Assembly (NCBI GenBank): GCA_023426365.1
Contig: JAFAAW010000097.1
Span: 1 to 52,322, forward strand
Source: Pseudomonadota bacterium
Lineage (GTDB): Bacteria; Pseudomonadota; Alphaproteobacteria; Rhodospirillales; Magnetospirillaceae
Length of the DNA stretch: 52,322 bases
Direction of reading: 5' to 3'
Below, piece after piece: positions 50,997 through 52,322 of the stretch. The translations under genes were made by a program, and so were the position numbers. A model generated the notes under the pieces. That model saw nothing but the letters and a program-made list of their open reading frames with translations, had not been told where the DNA came from and made no database searches. Numbering within the stretch: position 1 is the stretch's first letter; each line of letters begins with the position of its first letter.

Positions 50997-51620
50997 ATGA
51001 TGTGGGAATCCCTTACTGCCCTGCTCCAGGTCGTGGCGATCGACGTCGCCCTGGCCGGAGACAACGCCATCGTGGTCGGCATGGCCGCCGCCGGCCTGCC
51101 TGCCGCGCACCGCAAGCGCGCGATCCTGATCGGCATCGTCGCCGCCGCCCTGCTGCGCATCGTGTTCGCCAGTTTCACCATGCAGCTTCTGGAGATCGTC
51201 GGCCTGTTGCTGGCCGGCGGCCTGCTGCTGCTGTGGGTGGCGTGGAAGCTGTGGCGCGAATTGTCCGGCCAGGCCGAGGACGAACGGGCCGAGGCCCACC
51301 ACGCCGCCGACGATGTGGACGCCGAATCGGGAAAGACCTTTGGCCAGGCGGTCTGGCAGATCGTCATCGCCGACGTCTCCATGTCGCTCGACAACGTGCT
51401 GGCGGTGGCCGGCGCCTCGCGCGATCACGAATGGGTGCTGGTGATCGGCCTGGCGCTGTCGGTGGCGCTGATGGGGCTGGCGGCCAACGTGGTGGCGCGC
51501 CTGCTCAACCGCCATCGCTGGATCGCCTATCTGGGCCTGCTGATCATCCTTTACGTGGCGCTGCGCATGATCTGGGACGGCGCGCAGGAAGTGCTGGCCT
51601 ACACGGGCGCGCCGCTCTGA
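50997..51620 (+). CDS. TerC-family membrane protein (YjbE-like)
   Basis: A 207-residue inner-membrane protein with six to seven spans. The acidic motifs of the family are seen: AIDVALAGDNAIVVGMAAAGL and VIADVSMSLDNVLAVAGA, each with the Asp and Asn thought to bind metal. TerC relatives act in manganese export and metalation of secreted proteins; YjbE is such a case in Bacillus. An imperfect palindrome centred on GGTATACC lies 10-18 bases before the start. No yybP-ykoY riboswitch fits in the short upstream gap. Probably co-transcribed with the SpmAB gene. Confidence 0.9.
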   Translation: MMWESLTALLQVVAIDVALAGDNAIVVGMAAAGLPAAHRKRAILIGIVAAALLRIVFASFTMQLLEIVGLLLAGGLLLLWVAWKLWRELSGQAEDERAEAHHAADDVDAESGKTFGQAVWQIVIADVSMSLDNVLAVAGASRDHEWVLVIGLALSVALMGLAANVVARLLNRHRWIAYLGLLIILYVALRMIWDGAQEVLAYTGAPL

Positions 51621-51660
51621 CCCTACGGAACCGCCGGATTGCGGACCGGCCGGCGGGCGA

Positions 51661-52284
51661 TCAGCTTGCGCAGGCGGGCGGTGATGCCGCCGCCTTGAAG
51701 GCGGCGGCGGCGGCGCGGACGAATTCGCGCATGGCGGTTTCGGCGGCGCTACGGTTGCCGTTGACCACCGCCGACGCCACCCGGTTGCCCAACGCCCGCT
51801 TCAGTTCGGGCGCCATCGGCCCGTACCGGGCCGGGTCGCCGGCCAGCACCGGCTGCCACAGGGTTTCCACCAGGCCGACCAGCACGGTGTTGCCGCAGCC
51901 GCGATGAATGGCGCCCAGCCAATCGCCATTCTCGGCCGCCACGCTGGCAAGGTCGCTGCGGGTCCGGGCGTCCATCCGTTCGGTGGCCAGGCAGGCGCAC
52001 ACCGCCTCCAACTCGGCCAGGGTCTCGAACAGGGCGGTCCCCACCCCCTCGCCCACCACCGCGCCGCGATGGGGGCGGTTTTCCACCAGGCCCAGCGATG
52101 CCAACTGGCGCACCGCCTCGCGCAATGGTGTGCGCGAGACGCCCATGCGCGAGGACTGGACCACCTCGTCCAGGCGCGTGCCGGGCCGGAACTCGCCGGC
52201 GACGATCTCGGCGGCCAGTTGCAACCGCACGCGCTCGGCGCGGGTCATGGCGGAGGTGTTCGAGGACGATTCTGCGCGCGACAT
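51661..52284 (-). CDS. GntR-family regulator with reduced FCD domain
   Basis: A 207-residue transcription factor. The winged helix is standard: LQLAAEIVAGEFRPGTRLDEVVQSSRMGVSRTPLREAVRQLASLGLVENRPHRGAVVG (residues ~23-80). The effector domain is of FCD type (LFETLAELEAVCACLATERM ... GCGNTVLVGLVETLWQPVL ... AMREFVRAAAAAF) but is shorter than usual between AAENGD and WLGAIHRG, and several metal-binding His positions are missing. It may therefore respond to a ligand without metal or not at all. ATG 52284 lacks a clear ribosome-binding site. The convergent TerC gene ends 40 bases away; target genes may lie beyond the window. Confidence 0.85.
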   Translation of the reverse strand: MSRAESSSNTSAMTRAERVRLQLAAEIVAGEFRPGTRLDEVVQSSRMGVSRTPLREAVRQLASLGLVENRPHRGAVVGEGVGTALFETLAELEAVCACLATERMDARTRSDLASVAAENGDWLGAIHRGCGNTVLVGLVETLWQPVLAGDPARYGPMAPELKRALGNRVASAVVNGNRSAAETAMREFVRAAAAAFKAAASPPACAS

Positions 52285-52322
52285 CCCTGATCCCGTATGG
52301 CTGGCTTGATGCGAAATATAAG

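Noticed and set aside
49502..51907. 801-codon plus-strand frame across the SpmAB and TerC genes
   Set aside because: Pro/Arg/Gly-rich, overlaps two well-supported genes in another frame.

Overview
The window is very GC-rich, tightly packed and almost entirely chromosomal housekeeping and accessory sequence from an alphaproteobacterium. The run rpsF-rpsR-DUF2232-rplI ... dnaB-alr ... radA-cvpA-purF-SDR and the cluster fabD-fabG-acpP-fabF-mltG are typical alphaproteobacterial gene orders. Together with the MBL/hemerythrin fusion, an FTR1-polyferredoxin iron system and the general protein character, this suggests Rhodospirillales, perhaps a Magnetospirillum relative. The genus is an inference from memory of protein families, not a search result. 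I see no rRNA, tRNA, CRISPR array, IS element or prophage, and no magnetosome genes.

Layout. 1-900: tail of an FAD-dependent oxidoreductase and a possible 37-residue small protein. 0.9-3.5 kb (minus): a large fusion of metallo-beta-lactamase fold, two cyclic-nucleotide-binding-like domains and a complete hemerythrin. 3.8-7.7 kb: a small membrane protein, then an iron uptake operon (periplasmic module, FTR1 permease, polyferredoxin) behind a Fur-like site, facing a His-rich periplasmic protein. 7.8-12.5 kb: glycogen genes (glgA-glk divergent from glgC-DUF1232). 12.6-17.1 kb (minus): fatty-acid synthesis genes fabD, fabG, acpP, fabF, then mltG, with hairpin terminators after acpP and after fabF. 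17.2-19.7 kb: ribosomal operon with a good promoter and a structured leader. 19.8-25.3 kb: CFA-type methyltransferase, then dnaB-alr-mlaE-mlaF, with a perfect DnaA box just before dnaB. 25.3-26.9 kb: a DMT exporter and TetR regulator on the opposite strand, with an 18-bp palindromic operator between them; this pair interrupts the conserved run. 27-35 kb (plus): radA, cvpA, purF, an SDR with Asp in place of the catalytic Ser, two adjacent paralogues of unknown family, a VOC protein and a macro-domain protein. 35-38 kb: trypsin-like protease, ELM1-family protein, a small protein and an atypical crotonase. 38.2-42.6 kb: pyrE, amino-acid permease, an unknown protein, an alpha/beta hydrolase and an isochorismatase-like hydrolase. 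42.7-44.7 kb: RhlE-like helicase with an RDEERPRRE repeat tail and a stand-alone AsnC effector domain. 44.8-52.3 kb: MgtC/DUF4010 membrane protein, ferritin-like protein, SemiSWEET, LrgA-LrgB, a fused SpmA-SpmB protein, a TerC-family protein and a GntR regulator with a reduced effector domain.

The least explained items are the paralogue pair at 31.4-34.0 kb, the MBL-cNMP-cNMP-hemerythrin fusion, and the duplicated periplasmic module of the iron system. Everything was read by eye; functions rest on motifs and family memory, and no alignment, profile search or folding program was run.
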